A stretch of 64,000 bases of DNA from Micromonospora antibiotica. Its GTDB lineage: Bacteria; Actinomycetota; Actinomycetes; Mycobacteriales; Micromonosporaceae. The notes beneath the pieces were generated by a model. That model did no database searches and was not told the origin of the DNA. It worked only from the letters and a program-made list of their open reading frames with translations. The stretch spans positions 124,001-188,000 of the forward strand of contig NZ_JAGFWR010000008.1 in NCBI RefSeq assembly GCF_017599305.1, read 5' to 3'. Positions 49,718 through 58,182 of this stretch are shown piece by piece; the stretch's first letter is position 1; each line of letters opens with the position of its first letter. The translations under genes were made by a program, and so were the position numbers.

Positions 49718-49751
49718 CCGGCCACCGCACCTGACCGGCCACCGCACCTGA
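49701..49751 (+). repeat. three perfect 17-bp tandem repeats spanning a stop codon
   Basis: CCGGCCACCGCACCTGA occurs at 49701, 49718 and 49735 without a mismatch. The first copy ends in the TGA of the upstream gene, so the other two are silent extras after the stop. Confidence 0.9.
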
Positions 49752-49825
49752 CGGCCAACGGCGACCGGCCGGGCCTGCCCGGGGATCGGGCGGGTCCGGC
49801 CGGTGTCGCGGCTGGTCCGCAGCGG

Positions 49826-51124
49826 TCAGGGCCGGTCGGTGTCGCCGTCGGTGTCGTCGGGGCGGGGACGGTTGCCCGGCGCCTGCTCCTCGGGGCCGCC
49901 GGGGGCGGTGAAGTCGAAGGTGGCCAGCTCGTCGTCGAGATCCGTCGAGGTGGTCGCGAAGGCCACCGGGTCGGCGAAGTCCGCGTCCGACGGGAGCAGG
50001 TCGGGGTGGCCCCAGACCGCGTCCCGGCCGGCGATGCCCCGGTGCTCGGTCAGCGCCGCCCAGAGCGCCGACGCCTCCCGCAGCCGGCGCGGCCGCAGCT
50101 CCAGGCCGACCAGCGCGGCGAAGGTCTGCTCGGCCGGCCCGCCGGCCGCCCGGCGGCGACGGAACGCCTCGCCGAGGCGGACCACGTTGGGCAGCCGGTC
50201 GGCCGCCGCGCTGTCCACCACGTGGCAGACCCAGCCCTCGACCAGCGCGAGCGCCGTCTCCAACCGGGCCAGGGACGCCTTCTGCGCCGGGGTGTCCTCC
50301 GGGGTGAAGATCCCCTCCAGGGCGATCGCCTGCATCGACTCCGGGTCGGTCGGGTCGACCCGGCCCATCGCCTCCTCGATCGCCTCCCGGTTGACCCGGA
50401 TGCCCGACGCGTAGTTCTCCACCGCGGTCAGCACGTGCCCGCGCAGCCACGGGACGTGCTCGAAGAGCCGCTGGTGGGCCGCCTCCCGCAGGGCCACGTA
50501 GAGGCGTACCTCGTCCTCGGGCAGCTCCAGGCCCTCGCCGTACACCCGGATGTTGGCCGGGATCAGCGCGGCGGTGCCGGCCGGGCCGAGCGGCAGGCCG
50601 ATGTCACCGGCGGAGAGCACCTCGGCGGCGAGCTGCCCGAGGGCCTGACCGAGCTGGCCGCCGAAGAGCGCGCCACCCAGGGTGGCGACCATCGACTGCA
50701 TCGGGCCGAGCTGGGCGCGGGCCTCCGGCGGGACCAGGTCACCCATCGCGCCGACCATCCGGCTGGCGACCGGGTCGCAGAGCTTGCGCCAGACGTCGAG
50801 CGTCTTGTAGATCCACTCGTTGCGGTTCCACGCCACGGAGAGGCGGATGCCGGTCGGCCAGGCCGACGCCGGCTCCAGCCAGAGGTCGGCCAGCCGCAGC
50901 GCCTCCTCCACCGCGTGCCGCTCGTAGGGTGAGGCCATCGGGTCACCCGTGGCCGCGAGCTGGCTGGCGGCCACCTGGCGGGCCAGGTCCCAGTTGACCG
51001 GCCCGCTGCCCGGCGCGGAGAGCAGGTGCTGCAACTGCGACATGAACTGCTGTATCTGCGCGGGATCGTTGGGGTCTGGTGGTTGCCCACCCGGGAGCGC
51101 GAAACCGAACGGAATATCAGGCAC
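49826..51124 (-). CDS. zinc-dependent metalloprotease-like protein (DUF2342)
   Basis: A 432-residue protein of the DUF2342 family (Rv3195-like in M. tuberculosis). Hallmarks are PVNWDLARQVA, LSVAWNRNEWIYKTLDVW, the HEXXH-like LREAAHQRLFEHVPWL, and ALVEGWVCHVVDSAA. GTG 51124 starts VPDIPFGFALPGG. The Asp/Pro-rich C-terminus appears disordered. It is divergent from the PDZ protease gene, as in mycobacteria. Protease activity is inferred from motif resemblance only. Confidence 0.85.
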   Translation of the reverse strand: MPDIPFGFALPGGQPPDPNDPAQIQQFMSQLQHLLSAPGSGPVNWDLARQVAASQLAATGDPMASPYERHAVEEALRLADLWLEPASAWPTGIRLSVAWNRNEWIYKTLDVWRKLCDPVASRMVGAMGDLVPPEARAQLGPMQSMVATLGGALFGGQLGQALGQLAAEVLSAGDIGLPLGPAGTAALIPANIRVYGEGLELPEDEVRLYVALREAAHQRLFEHVPWLRGHVLTAVENYASGIRVNREAIEEAMGRVDPTDPESMQAIALEGIFTPEDTPAQKASLARLETALALVEGWVCHVVDSAAADRLPNVVRLGEAFRRRRAAGGPAEQTFAALVGLELRPRRLREASALWAALTEHRGIAGRDAVWGHPDLLPSDADFADPVAFATTSTDLDDELATFDFTAPGGPEEQAPGNRPRPDDTDGDTDRP

Positions 51125-51237
51125 GACGTCTACGGTACGCGCGCCGCGCCCCTGGTAGCCGCCGTCGGCGTTGCGCTGAGGGCGAAGTCCGCCGTAGCCT
51201 GCCGGACCCGCCGCCCCCGGTCGGTACGCTCTGCCGC

Positions 51238-52251
51238 ATGAGACGTCGTGGCGTGACCGTCCTCCTCGGTGCTCTGCTCACCACCCTGCTGAGCATCGGC
51301 GTGCTCGGAGCGCCCATCCCGTACGTGGTGCTCGGCCCCGGGCCGACGGTGAACACCCTCGGCACCTCCGACGGCCGGGAGGTCATCCAGGTCACCGGCC
51401 GGGAGACGTCCACCTCCGCCGGTCAGCTCCGGATGACCACGGTCGGCGTGCAGCCGACGGTGAAGCTGCGTGCCGCGATCGTCGGTTGGCTGTCGAAGGA
51501 CGAGGCGGTGGTCCCCCGGGAACTGGTCTACCCGCCGGGCGAGTCGCAGGAGGAGGTCGAGAAGCGCAACGCCGAGGACTTCCAGAACTCGCAGAGCAGC
51601 GCCGAGACCGCCGCGCTGGTCAAGCTCGGCTACCCGGTCGAGGTGGTGGCGAAGGAGGTCGCCGCGGACGGGCCGGCGGCCGGCGCGCTCAAGGCCGGCG
51701 ACGTGGTCACCACCGTCGACGGCGCGAAGGTCACCTCGGCGTCCCGGCTGGTCGAGCTGGTCCGGGGCAAGCCCGCCGGCACCGCGCTGACCATCGGGTA
51801 CGTCCGCGACGGCGCCCCCGGCACCGCCACCGTGACCAGCCGGGAGTCCGACGGCCGACCCCGGATCGGGGTGGTCCCCGACCAGCGGCAGCCGCACCCG
51901 TTCACCCTGAAGATCGACCTGAAGGACATCGGTGGTCCGAGCGCCGGACTGATGTTCGCCCTCGGCATCATCGACAAGCTCAAGCCCGAGGACCTGACCG
52001 GTGGGAAGGTCATCGCCGGCACCGGCACCATCGACGACGAGGGTCGGGTCGGCCCGATCGGCGGCATCGCCCAGAAGCTGGTCGGGGCGAAGAAGGCCGG
52101 GGCCAAGGCGTTCCTGGTGCCCGCCGACAACTGTGCCGAGGCGGTCCGCAACCCGCAGCCCGGCCTGCCCATGCTCAAGGTCGGTTCGCTGGACGAGGCA
52201 TTGACCGCGTTGGACGCCCTGCGCGCCGGTGCGGAGCCGGCCCGCTGCTGA
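51238..52251 (+). CDS. membrane-anchored PDZ/Lon-type serine protease (YlbL/Rv3194c family)
   Basis: The 337-residue protein has an N-terminal membrane anchor (VTVLLGALLTTLLSIGVLG), a PDZ domain (GPAAGALKAGDVVTTVDGAKV), and a Lon-like proteolytic domain with the catalytic Ser in GGPSAGLMFAL (about 235) and Lys in GAKKAGAKAF (about 285). ATG 51238 places the anchor at the very start; the frame upstream is antisense-rich. The active domain should face outside the cytosol, perhaps for membrane or envelope quality control. Confidence 0.9.
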   Translation: MRRRGVTVLLGALLTTLLSIGVLGAPIPYVVLGPGPTVNTLGTSDGREVIQVTGRETSTSAGQLRMTTVGVQPTVKLRAAIVGWLSKDEAVVPRELVYPPGESQEEVEKRNAEDFQNSQSSAETAALVKLGYPVEVVAKEVAADGPAAGALKAGDVVTTVDGAKVTSASRLVELVRGKPAGTALTIGYVRDGAPGTATVTSRESDGRPRIGVVPDQRQPHPFTLKIDLKDIGGPSAGLMFALGIIDKLKPEDLTGGKVIAGTGTIDDEGRVGPIGGIAQKLVGAKKAGAKAFLVPADNCAEAVRNPQPGLPMLKVGSLDEALTALDALRAGAEPARC

Positions 52252-52362
52252 GGGCGGGCACGCCGGACCGGCCGGGCACGACCTGACCCGTGACGTTCAG
52301 GAACACCCCGTACTCTGGGTGCCTGTCCGGAGCCGATCACATCGAGCGTGCGGAGCCAAACA

Positions 52363-55300
52363 GTGGCCATGCGTAGCAGCCCCCTGCCGAGGATGAGTCG
52401 GCGCGGACGCGTCACCATCGGCGTCCTGGTCGGGGTGTTCCTCCTGTTCACCCTTCTGGGCTGGGGGGTGCAGGCGTGGACCGACTGGCTCTGGTTCGAC
52501 GAGGTCCGCTACACCCAGGTCTTCACCGGTGTGCTGCTGACCCGGACGCTGCTCTTCCTGACCGTCGGGCTGGGCCTGGCCGCGTTCGTCGGCGGCAACC
52601 TGTGGTTGGCGTACCGGCTGCGGCCGACGTTGCGCCCACACTCGCTGGAGCAGGCCACCCTCGAGCGGTACCGGATGCTGCTCGCCCCCCGGATCGGCAC
52701 CTGGATCAGCCTGACCGCCGTGGTGCTCGGCCTGTTCGCCGGGCTCTCCGCGCAGGGCCGCTGGACCCAGTGGCTGCTGTTCCGTAACGGTGGCGACTTC
52801 GGCGTCAAGGACCCGGAGTTCGGCATCGACGTCGGCTTCTACGTCTTCCAGTTGCCGTTCTGGCGTTACCTGCTCGGGGTCGGCTTCACCGCCGTGGTGC
52901 TGGCCCTGATCGGCGCGCTGGCGGTGCACTACATCTTCGGCGGGGTGCGCCTGCAGGGCGTCGGCGACCGGATGACCAACGCCGCGCGGGCCCACCTGAG
53001 CACGCTGGTCGCGGTCTTCGTCCTGCTCAAGGCCATCGCGTACGTGCTGGACCGGCGGGCCATGCTGCTGGAGTACAACGAGGGCGCCAAGCTGTACGGC
53101 GCGGGCTACGCCGACGTCAACGCGTTGCTGCCGGCGAAGGAGATCCTGGCGTACATCTCGGTGGTGGTGGCGATCGCCATCATCGTCTTCTCCAACGCGG
53201 TGATGCGGAACCTGGTCTGGCCGGGCATCTCGCTGGCCCTGCTCGGGGTCTCCGCCGTCGCGATCGGCGGCATCTACCCATGGGCGGTGCAGACCTTCGA
53301 GGTCAAGCCGAGCGCCCGGGACAAGGAGGCCCCGTACATCCAGCGCAGCATCGACGCCACCCGGGCCGCGTTCGACATATCCGAGGTGCAGACCAAGGGG
53401 TACGCGGCCAGCAACCTGGTGCCCCCGCCCAGCCTCGCCACGGACACCTCGGTGGTGCCGAACGTCCGGCTGCTCGACCCGCAGCTGGTCTCCGAGACGT
53501 ACACCCAGCTCCAGCAGGTCCGGGGGTTCTACGACTTCGGTCCCAAGCTGGACATCGACCGCTACTCGGTGGAGAACAAGACCTCCGACTACGTGGTCGG
53601 GGTCCGGGAGATCAACTACGGCGAGCTGACCGACCAGCAGAACAACTGGATCAACCGGCACACCGTCTACACCCACGGCTACGGCCTGGTCGCGGCCCCG
53701 GCCAACCAGGTGGTCTGCGGCGGGCAGCCGTACTTCGTCTCCGGCTTCCTCGGCGAGAAGGCCCAGGAGGCGTGCTCCTCGCAGGCCGAGCAGATCCCGG
53801 CCAGCCAGCCGCGGATCTACTACGGCGAGCGGATGCAGGCCGACGACTACGCCATCGTCGGGCAGACCGAGAAGGGCAAGAACGCCGAGTTCGACCGGCC
53901 CACCCCGACCACCGGCGGCGAGCAGTACTACACCTACACCGGTGAGGGCGGCGTCGAGATCGGCTCGTTCACCAGGCGGCTGCTCTACTCGATCAAGGAG
54001 CAGGAGACGAACTTCCTGCTCTCCGAGGCGGTCAACGACAACTCCAAGCTGCTGTACGTGCGTAACCCCCGGGACCGGGTGGAGAAGGTCGCCCCGTTCC
54101 TCACCCTGGACGGCGACCCGTACCCGGCGGTGGTGGGCGGCAAGGTCCAGTGGATCATCGACGGTTACACCACGGCGGCGACCTACCCGTACGCCGAGCG
54201 GATCAACCTCCAGCAGGAGACCACCGACGAGCTGACCAACCGGGGCACCTTCCAGCTGGCCCGGGAGAACGTCAACTACATGCGCAACTCGGTGAAGGCC
54301 ACCGTCGACGCGTACGACGGCACGGTCCGCCTCTACGAGTTCGACGACGGCGACCCGGTGCTCAAGGCGTGGAACAAGGCGTTCGGCGGGGACCTGGTGC
54401 TGCCCAAGAGCGCCATCCCGGCCGACCTGGCCGCGCACTTCCGCTATCCGGCTGACATGTTCAAGGTGCAGCGCAACCTGCTCACCAAGTTCCACGTCAC
54501 CAACCCCGGCGACTTCTACTCCGGCCAGGACTTCTGGCAGGTGCCCAACGTGCCGGACGCGCCGGACAGCGGGCAGAAGCAGCCGCCGTACTACCTGTTC
54601 ACCCAGTTCCCCAACCAGGACGCCCCCCGGTTCCAGCTGACCTCGGCGGTCACCCCGAACGGCCGGCAGAACCTCGCCGCGCTGATCTCCGGGTCGTACG
54701 TCGACGGGCAGCCGAAGCTGGAGGTGCTGGAGCTACCGGACCAGACCCGGATCTCCGGCCCGGTGCAGGTGCACCAGCAGATGACCAACAACGCGACCAT
54801 CCGGACCGAGCTGAACCTGCTCTCCTCCAACCAGGCGCAGGTGCAGTACGGCAACCTGCTGTCGTTGCCGTTCGCCGACGGGATGCTCTACGTCGAGCCG
54901 GTCTACGTCAAGAGCAACCAGCAGGACGCGTACCCGCTGCTGCAGAAGGTGCTCCTGTCCTACGGCGACGGCGGCTCGTACGTGGTCCTGGCCAACAACG
55001 TCAGCGACGGCATCAAACAGCTCGTCGAACAGGGCAAACGGGCCGGGCAGGGGAGCACCCCGCCGCCGAGCGGCGAGACGCCACCCCCGCCGACCTCCCC
55101 TTCGGCGTCGCCGTCGGCCTCACCCTCGGCCGGGGCGGGCAGCCCACCGCCCAGCGGTGACCTGGCTGCCGCCGCCCAGCGGGTCCAGACGGCGATCGCC
55201 GAGGTCAAGGCCGCGCAGGCGTCCGGTGACTTCGAGCGGTACGGCCGGGCGTTGAAGGCGCTGGACGAGGCGATCACCGCTTTCCAGCAGGCTCAGCAGG

Positions 55301-55365
55301 GCAACCCGGCGGCTCCGTCCGGCGGCAACCCACCCGCCACGCCGGCACCGTCCTCCGGCGGCTGA
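52363..55365 (+). CDS. UPF0182 family membrane protein
   Basis: A protein of 1000 residues with about seven transmembrane helices in the first 310 residues (LVGVFLLFTLLGWGV, WTDWLWFDEVRYTQVF) and a large extracytoplasmic domain including INYGELTDQQNNWINRHTVYT and YYTYTGEGGVEIGSF. These are fixed features of UPF0182. The C-terminus adds a Pro/Ser linker and a short helix (RVQTAIAEVKAAQASGDFERY). GTG 52363 fits GGAG at 52351; ATG 52369 is an alternative. Function is unknown; it follows the PDZ protease gene as in M. tuberculosis. Confidence 0.93.
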   Translation: MAMRSSPLPRMSRRGRVTIGVLVGVFLLFTLLGWGVQAWTDWLWFDEVRYTQVFTGVLLTRTLLFLTVGLGLAAFVGGNLWLAYRLRPTLRPHSLEQATLERYRMLLAPRIGTWISLTAVVLGLFAGLSAQGRWTQWLLFRNGGDFGVKDPEFGIDVGFYVFQLPFWRYLLGVGFTAVVLALIGALAVHYIFGGVRLQGVGDRMTNAARAHLSTLVAVFVLLKAIAYVLDRRAMLLEYNEGAKLYGAGYADVNALLPAKEILAYISVVVAIAIIVFSNAVMRNLVWPGISLALLGVSAVAIGGIYPWAVQTFEVKPSARDKEAPYIQRSIDATRAAFDISEVQTKGYAASNLVPPPSLATDTSVVPNVRLLDPQLVSETYTQLQQVRGFYDFGPKLDIDRYSVENKTSDYVVGVREINYGELTDQQNNWINRHTVYTHGYGLVAAPANQVVCGGQPYFVSGFLGEKAQEACSSQAEQIPASQPRIYYGERMQADDYAIVGQTEKGKNAEFDRPTPTTGGEQYYTYTGEGGVEIGSFTRRLLYSIKEQETNFLLSEAVNDNSKLLYVRNPRDRVEKVAPFLTLDGDPYPAVVGGKVQWIIDGYTTAATYPYAERINLQQETTDELTNRGTFQLARENVNYMRNSVKATVDAYDGTVRLYEFDDGDPVLKAWNKAFGGDLVLPKSAIPADLAAHFRYPADMFKVQRNLLTKFHVTNPGDFYSGQDFWQVPNVPDAPDSGQKQPPYYLFTQFPNQDAPRFQLTSAVTPNGRQNLAALISGSYVDGQPKLEVLELPDQTRISGPVQVHQQMTNNATIRTELNLLSSNQAQVQYGNLLSLPFADGMLYVEPVYVKSNQQDAYPLLQKVLLSYGDGGSYVVLANNVSDGIKQLVEQGKRAGQGSTPPPSGETPPPPTSPSASPSASPSAGAGSPPPSGDLAAAAQRVQTAIAEVKAAQASGDFERYGRALKALDEAITAFQQAQQGNPAAPSGGNPPATPAPSSGG

Positions 55366-55610
55366 CCCACCCGCTCCCGCGTCGACGGGCCCCACGATCC
55401 GAGTCGGGATCGGGGGCCCGTCGCCGTTGCGGCCGGTCGCCCCGCCACCGGCGACGCCGCTGCCCGTCCCCGGCGCAGGTGGTACGCGACGCGGAGGGCG
55501 ACGGCCGGTGTCGGTCGAGCTGCGCCGGGCCTGATCCGCAGGGCCCACGGTGACCCGTCCGGGGCCGTTTTGCGGGCCCGGGGGTCGGTGCGCTACGGTT
55601 AACCAGGCGA

Positions 55611-55684
55611 CGCGGGGTGGAGCAGCTCGGTAGCTCGCTGGGCTCATAACCCAGAGGTCGCAGGTTCAAATCCTGTCCCCGCTA
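55611..55684 (+). tRNA. initiator tRNA-fMet (CAT)
   Basis: The 74-base sequence folds as a cloverleaf with anticodon loop CTCATAA. Three G-C pairs in the anticodon stem (GGG/CCC) and a C1-T72 mismatch mark it as initiator rather than elongator tRNA-Met. The CCA end is not encoded. An identical copy lies at 56077. Confidence 0.95.
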
Positions 55685-55690
55685 CTGTTC

Positions 55691-55730
55691 GACAGGCCCC
55701 GGAGTTTCTTCTCCGGGGCCTGTCGTTTTC
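55691..55730 (+). terminator. intrinsic terminator after the first initiator tRNA
   Basis: GACAGGCCCCGGAG pairs perfectly with CTCCGGGGCCTGTC around TTTCTT, followed by GTTTTCTCTC. It starts six bases after the tRNA. Confidence 0.9.
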
Positions 55731-55873
55731 TCTCTGCGGGTTCCCTCGTCGACCCACCGGTCTGTGGGTCTTCCACCGGTTCTGCGGGGCCGTTGCCGGC
55801 TCCCCTCGTTCGTTGCCGGCTCCCCTCGTTCGTTTCCGGGTTCACGAAGTTGCCCGTCGGGGGTGGGCAGCCC

Positions 55874-55934
55874 GATCAGATTGCGTTTACGCGCATCCTC
55901 ATGGGCCTGTCGACTCTCCAACGGCAATCTGATC
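55874..55934. repeat. inverted-repeat element between the two tRNAs
   Basis: GATCAGATTGC at 55874-55884 is exactly inverted at 55924-55934, with 39 bases between them. The flanks CCC and CCG extend the symmetry imperfectly. It lies in the 346-bp gap from 55731 to 56076, which has no coding frame and also contains a repeated CCCCTCGTTCGTT(G/T)CCGG. It may be a dispersed intergenic element. Confidence 0.6.
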
Positions 55935-56076
55935 CCGCTGCCCGGTGACCGTGCCCCGACACCCTGGAGCCGTGGAGCCGTGGTGCGGCGTGGTGGGCGG
56001 GGGTGAGCTGGGCGGATGGCGGATTGGGGGGCCGGCTGATCTCCGCCTGGCGGGTGGGTTAAGCTTATCCAGCCGA

Positions 56077-56150
56077 CGCGGGGTGGAGCAGCTCGGTAGC
56101 TCGCTGGGCTCATAACCCAGAGGTCGCAGGTTCAAATCCTGTCCCCGCTA
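56077..56150 (+). tRNA. initiator tRNA-fMet (CAT), second copy
   Basis: Identical over all 74 bases to the copy at 55611. The preceding GACG and the following CTGTT with a GACAGG stem are also shared, so the duplication included flanks and terminator. Confidence 0.95.
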
Positions 56151-56157
56151 CTGTTAC

Positions 56158-56191
56158 GACAGGCTCCGGAGTTTACCCTCCGGGGCCTGTC
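56158..56191 (+). terminator. terminator hairpin after the second initiator tRNA
   Basis: GACAGGCTCCGGAG pairs with CTCCGGGGCCTGTC with one T-G wobble around a six-base loop. Unlike the first copy the T-run has decayed (GTCGTCTG follows). Confidence 0.75.
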
Positions 56192-56280
56192 GTCGTCTGT
56201 GGCCCGTCTCCGGCGACCCGCCCGTCGCCTCCGGCACCCCGGCCCAGCCCCCAGGCCCAGCTCCGCCCGGGCGGAGCGGG

Positions 56281-56332
56281 CAGCGGTGGGCGGAGCTCAG
56301 CCCGGGCAGCGGCGGGCGGAGCTCAGCCCGGG
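56281..56332. repeat. 26-bp tandem duplication
   Basis: Two copies starting CAGCGG(T/C)GGGCGGAGCTC, at 56281 and 56307, differ at one base. They lie upstream of the small membrane gene; a shortened third unit precedes them. Confidence 0.75.
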
Positions 56333-56404
56333 CGGTGCTGGCAGCGGCCGGGTGGGCGGGTGCTTCGGGGTGCCGGACTTGCTCTCCTCGGTCAGGATGA
56401 GGGC

Positions 56405-56674
56405 ATGTCTACTGGGATCAACAAGTCAACTGCCGTGACGTGGTGGGGCCGGCTGAGCGCGGTGTTCGGCGCGGTCGTCCTCTCGGTCTTCGTGCCGGTG
56501 GCCGCGTGGGCGTCCACAGGCACCGGCGAACTGGTGGTGGAGGCCGCCCGTCGCCGGTCGAGGGGCGGTGGATTCGGCGTCATCGGGCTGCTCTGCTGCC
56601 TGGTGGTGGTCGGCGGCATCGTCCTGCTGGTGGTCCTGCTGATGCGCAACCGCCGCAGCCGTCCGCCGCGCTGA
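56405..56674 (+). CDS. small membrane protein with two hydrophobic segments, 89 residues
   Basis: ATG 56405 follows AGGATGAGGG. The product has one hydrophobic helix near the start (LSAVFGAVVLSVFVPVAAWA) ending in a signal-peptidase-like AWAST, a short Arg-rich loop (EAARRRSRGGG), and a second helix (GLLCCLVVVGGIVLLVVLL) followed by a basic tail. It could be a type I membrane protein after signal cleavage. Family not recognised. Confidence 0.65.
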   Translation: MSTGINKSTAVTWWGRLSAVFGAVVLSVFVPVAAWASTGTGELVVEAARRRSRGGGFGVIGLLCCLVVVGGIVLLVVLLMRNRRSRPPR

Positions 56675-56681
56675 TCCGTCA

Positions 56682-56733
56682 CCGGGCCCAGGCGGCCCTG
56701 ACCCGTCACCGGGCCAGGGCCGCCTGGGCCCGG
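56682..56733. terminator. 19-bp perfect hairpin between convergent genes
   Basis: CCGGGCCCAGGCGGCCCTG at 56682-56700 pairs perfectly with 56715-56733 around 14 bases. The right arm lies within the last codons of the binding-protein gene. Confidence 0.7.
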
Positions 56734-58037
56734 GCCATGAACTGGGTCGTCGCCGCCCGCGCCCCGGAGCGCCCCGCGCGGATGCTCCGGGCCGCCTCGG
56801 TGAGCAGGTCACGCACCTCGCCGTGCCCCTTCGGCGGCGGTTCGGGTGCCGGGCCCACCTGCTGGCGCAGCGCCTCACCGAGGGCGGCGACCTGCTCGGC
56901 CAGCGGATCGTCGATGGTCTGGACCACCGCCTGCCGCACCGTCAGGCTGGCCGGCAGCCCCCGTTCCACGCCGAGCAGCCGGCCCACCTCCACGCTGCTG
57001 GTCAGGAAGTCGACCACGTCCGCCACCACCTGCGGATGACGGGTGCCCCGGAATCCGGCCCAGTACATCGACGCCCGGTCCCACTGGGCGGCCCGGGGGC
57101 CGGGGAAGCCGACCAGGGCCAACTCGTCGTCGCAGTAGCGCTGAAGCTCGGGAAACTGGTGGGACCAGGCGAACGACGCGGCGGTGTGCCCGGTGACGAC
57201 CAGTTGCCGGGCCGGCTCGCCGCCGTCGGCCCGGTCGACCAGCGCTGCCGCCGGAGTGGCCTGCTGGCTGCGGGCCCGTTCCCAGAATTCGAACCAGTCC
57301 AGCAGCGCCGCCGAGCCGAAACCCAACTGGCGTCCCTGGTAGAACTTGGTGCCCAGGCCACGCAGCCAGAGCCACAGTGCGCGGTGGTCGCCCGACGGGT
57401 CCATCGAGCCGGCGACCCGGCCGCCGCCGGCCCGGGTCACCCGGGCCGCCCAGCTCAGGTAGTCGGCCCAGGTCATCGCGGCGGTCGGCGCGGGCTCCCC
57501 GAGCCGGCGGAGCAGAGCGCGGTTGAACACCACGGCGGCGTGGGTCTGCGCGGCCGGCACGCCGTAGACCCGGTCGTCGATCTTCCCGTAGTCCACCAGG
57601 CCGGGCGGCAGGGTGTTCAGGTTGATCCGGCCGTCGTCGACGTAGCCGCCGAGGTCCAGGAGGATGCCGCGCTGGGCGTACTCGCCGAGCATCGAGTCGT
57701 CGATCTGGAACAGGTCGGGCACGTTACCGCCGCCGGCCTGGGTGGCGAGCCGGTCGTAGTAGCCGCCCTGCCCCTGCCAGGTCACCCGGAAGGTGACCAG
57801 CGGGTTGCGGGCCGAATAGAGCCGCAGGGCCCGTTCGGTGGCCTCCGCCCGCTTGGTGCCGCCGTACCAGAAGACGGACAGCTCCACCGGGCCGTCCTGC
57901 ACCGGTGACTCCTCCTCGACGCCGCACCCGCTGAGTCCGCCGGTGGCCAGCACCGGCAGCCCGAGCAGTGCACCGAGCAGCCGCCGGCGGGCCGGGTCGA
58001 TGCCGGGTCGGGGCAGCGGGGGACGCACAGCGGGCAA
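56706..58037 (-). CDS. extracellular sugar-binding lipoprotein (family 1 solute-binding protein)
   Basis: A 443-residue binding protein with a signal reading ARRRLLGALLGLPVLATGGLSGC (in two parts: twin Arg plus hydrophobic core, then lipobox LSGC). The mature start VELSVFWYGGTKRAEATERAL and VPDLFQIDDSMLGEYA are typical of carbohydrate ABC transporters. No permease or ATPase gene is adjacent, so it is an orphan that must borrow components elsewhere. TTG 58037 has AGGAG seven bases upstream; GTG 58028 is an alternative. Ligand unknown. Confidence 0.88.
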   Translation of the reverse strand: MPAVRPPLPRPGIDPARRRLLGALLGLPVLATGGLSGCGVEEESPVQDGPVELSVFWYGGTKRAEATERALRLYSARNPLVTFRVTWQGQGGYYDRLATQAGGGNVPDLFQIDDSMLGEYAQRGILLDLGGYVDDGRINLNTLPPGLVDYGKIDDRVYGVPAAQTHAAVVFNRALLRRLGEPAPTAAMTWADYLSWAARVTRAGGGRVAGSMDPSGDHRALWLWLRGLGTKFYQGRQLGFGSAALLDWFEFWERARSQQATPAAALVDRADGGEPARQLVVTGHTAASFAWSHQFPELQRYCDDELALVGFPGPRAAQWDRASMYWAGFRGTRHPQVVADVVDFLTSSVEVGRLLGVERGLPASLTVRQAVVQTIDDPLAEQVAALGEALRQQVGPAPEPPPKGHGEVRDLLTEAARSIRAGRSGARAATTQFMARAQAALAR

Positions 58038-58182
58038 CGGGTGCTCCTGGGAAGGGGTGGGCCGGTAGCCGGATCATTCACGCAGGTGGCGCAGGTGGGT
58101 GTCAACGGGCCGCGGCCTGCTGGCCGCCCTGGCTCCGGGTGGGCGCACCGGCGGGCCGGGCACCCGTGGTGTACTAGGGCGC

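Noticed and set aside
55611-56150. Elongator tRNA-Met or tRNA-Ile2
   Set aside because: The GGG/CCC anticodon stem and C1-T72 mismatch identify initiator tRNA.
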